Assembly: GCA_021811925.1 (NCBI GenBank)
Contig: JAKAPY010000099.1
Coordinates: 1 to 6,455, forward strand
Direction of reading: 5' to 3'
Origin: Thermoplasmata archaeon
Lineage (GTDB): Archaea; Thermoplasmatota; Thermoplasmata; Sysuiplasmatales; Sysuiplasmataceae
Length of the DNA stretch: 6,455 bases
Program-made: the position numbers and the translations under genes
The notes under the pieces: model-generated
Told to the model about the DNA's origin: nothing
Databases searched by the model: none
What the model saw: only the letters and a program-made list of their open reading frames with translations
Part shown: positions 5,645 to 6,455 of the stretch, piece after piece
How positions within the stretch are numbered: the stretch's first letter is position 1
How the letters are laid out: each line of letters opens with the position of its first letter

Positions 5645-6454
5645 TCAGACTGCCCTTGTTCCAGATGCCCTAAGTATGTTCAACAGGTCACTCGGGTTGA
5701 CGTGCGCTTCATTGAGCGTTACACCGAACGGAGCAAGCGCATCTTCCACTGCTGCAATGGCAGCAACGGTTGGCGTTCCTGCGCCTTCTGCAACAGCCCT
5801 TGCACCCAAAGGCGCAAAGAGGGATGGTGTCTCGAAGTGGCCAACTTCATAGCTCGGCAGATCTGCAGCTGTCGGGCAGAGGTAGTCCTTGAATGTCGAA
5901 GTGAGCAGCTGGCCGTTTTCATCATAATCCATCCTCTCGAAAAGGGCGGCCCCAAGCTGATGCGCAATTGCCCCATGTGTCAGAGATTCGACAACACCGG
6001 GATTTATCTGTGTGCCGCAATCGTGCACAGTGCATATTTTCCTTACCTTCACCTCGAGCGTGTCCATATCCACTTCAGCCTCAACCATTGACACTTCGTA
6101 GGTGTATGTGACGGCGAGGTTTGCTATGCCCCTCTCATCCGGTATTGTCTTCGCGCCCGCGTTGTCGAATTTCGCGGTGTAGACATATTTTGCCTCGAGC
6201 CCGGGCTCTACACCCGGGGGCAGCTTGTCAAGGTCGAGGCAGGCAAGTCTCGCCACATGCTTAACCGTTATTGTCTTCCCTGTTGACGTGTCCGTGATCT
6301 TGCCATTGTTTATTTCAAGGTCAGTGGAATTGAGCATGTAGGACGCAATCTTCAGCACTTTTTCCCTCACCTGCCTCGCCGCCCCAAGCAGGGAACCAGT
6401 ACCCATCACTGTCCACCTGCTGCCTGCCGTGATTGAGAATGGCGTTGAAGCATC
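5645..6454 (-). CDS. Molybdopterin-binding large subunit of a xanthine dehydrogenase/CO dehydrogenase-family enzyme (C-terminal part)
   Basis: The frame stays open to the right edge, so the 5' end is missing; 269 C-terminal residues of a protein normally about 700-800 long are seen, ending in TGA at 5645-5647. Family signatures are TAGSRW and GTGSLLGAARQVREK near the start of the fragment, then VHDCGTQINPGVVESLTHGAIAHQLG, DYLCPTAADLP and FETPSLFAPLGARAVAEGAG. The Glu in AVAEG (codon 5786-5788) aligns with the active-site glutamate of the GVGE motif, which acts as general base at the molybdenum. In this fragment it is retained, although both glycines before it are alanines. The CoxL loop that would carry the AYRCSFR or another substrate-specific signature lies outside the window, so CO oxidation cannot be tested here. 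Internal GTG at 6407-6409 is not the true start. The enzyme is cytoplasmic or membrane-associated and works with Fe-S and usually FAD subunits. Confidence 0.92.
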   Translation of the reverse strand, partial: DASTPFSITAGSRWTVMGTGSLLGAARQVREKVLKIASYMLNSTDLEINNGKITDTSTGKTITVKHVARLACLDLDKLPPGVEPGLEAKYVYTAKFDNAGAKTIPDERGIANLAVTYTYEVSMVEAEVDMDTLEVKVRKICTVHDCGTQINPGVVESLTHGAIAHQLGAALFERMDYDENGQLLTSTFKDYLCPTAADLPSYEVGHFETPSLFAPLGARAVAEGAGTPTVAAIAAVEDALAPFGVTLNEAHVNPSDLLNILRASGTRAV

Positions 6455-6455
6455 C

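Noticed and set aside
5645..6409. GTG at 6407-6409 as the start of a complete 254-aa gene
   Set aside because: The frame continues open to the right edge and the upstream residues (STPFSITAGSRWTV) match the family, so the gene is a fragment cut by the window.
1..6455. tRNA, rRNA, CRISPR array, insertion sequence or attachment site
   Set aside because: I looked for cloverleaf box motifs, regularly spaced repeats, terminal inverted repeats and transposase motifs on both strands and saw none that held up.

Overview
The window looks like a piece of an archaeal chromosome, most likely from an acidophilic heterotroph of the Thermoplasmata, although a crenarchaeal source is not excluded. The evidence is indirect. 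AGG/AGA arginine and ATA isoleucine codons are used heavily beside mixed GC-rich codons. The best promoters are archaeal TATA boxes placed so close to the start codon that the mRNA would be leaderless or nearly so. Shine-Dalgarno sequences are essentially absent, and T-run clusters follow a gene end. No ribosomal or other phylogenetic marker is present, so this is an inference.

Layout, left to right. (1) The 3' end of a [2Fe-2S] small subunit of a xanthine dehydrogenase/CO dehydrogenase-family molybdenum hydroxylase, + strand, cut by the left edge. (2) About 350 bases without a convincing gene. (3) A complete alpha/beta hydrolase (375 aa, +) resembling 2,6-dihydroxypseudooxynicotine hydrolase and fungal Ayg1, enzymes that cleave C-C bonds. 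(4) A 360-base regulatory-looking gap with a 13-bp palindrome, repeated short motifs and a good TATA box. (5) A 12-helix MFS transporter of the metabolite:H+ symporter type (453 aa, +), starting with GTG. (6) A convergent gap with a strong hairpin and several T-runs. (7) A GlcG/HbpS-like (DUF336) small protein (144 aa, -). (8) An M24 'pita-bread' family protein (404 aa, -) that lacks most of the metal ligands of the peptidases. (9) The C-terminal 269 residues of a molybdopterin-binding large subunit of a xanthine dehydrogenase-family enzyme, - strand, cut by the right edge.

The two molybdenum-hydroxylase genes point inward and bracket an uptake transporter, a C-C-bond-type hydrolase, a creatinase-fold hydrolase and a DUF336 protein. 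This reads as an accessory catabolic locus: import of a small organic (perhaps N-heterocyclic or aromatic) compound, hydroxylation by the Mo enzyme, then hydrolytic ring or side-chain cleavage. The parallel with the bacterial nicotine pathway, where a molybdenum ketone dehydrogenase supplies the substrate of the C-C hydrolase, is suggestive. The substrate cannot be read from sequence, and the two Mo-enzyme subunits need not belong to one enzyme. I see no mobile element, CRISPR array, tRNA or rRNA.
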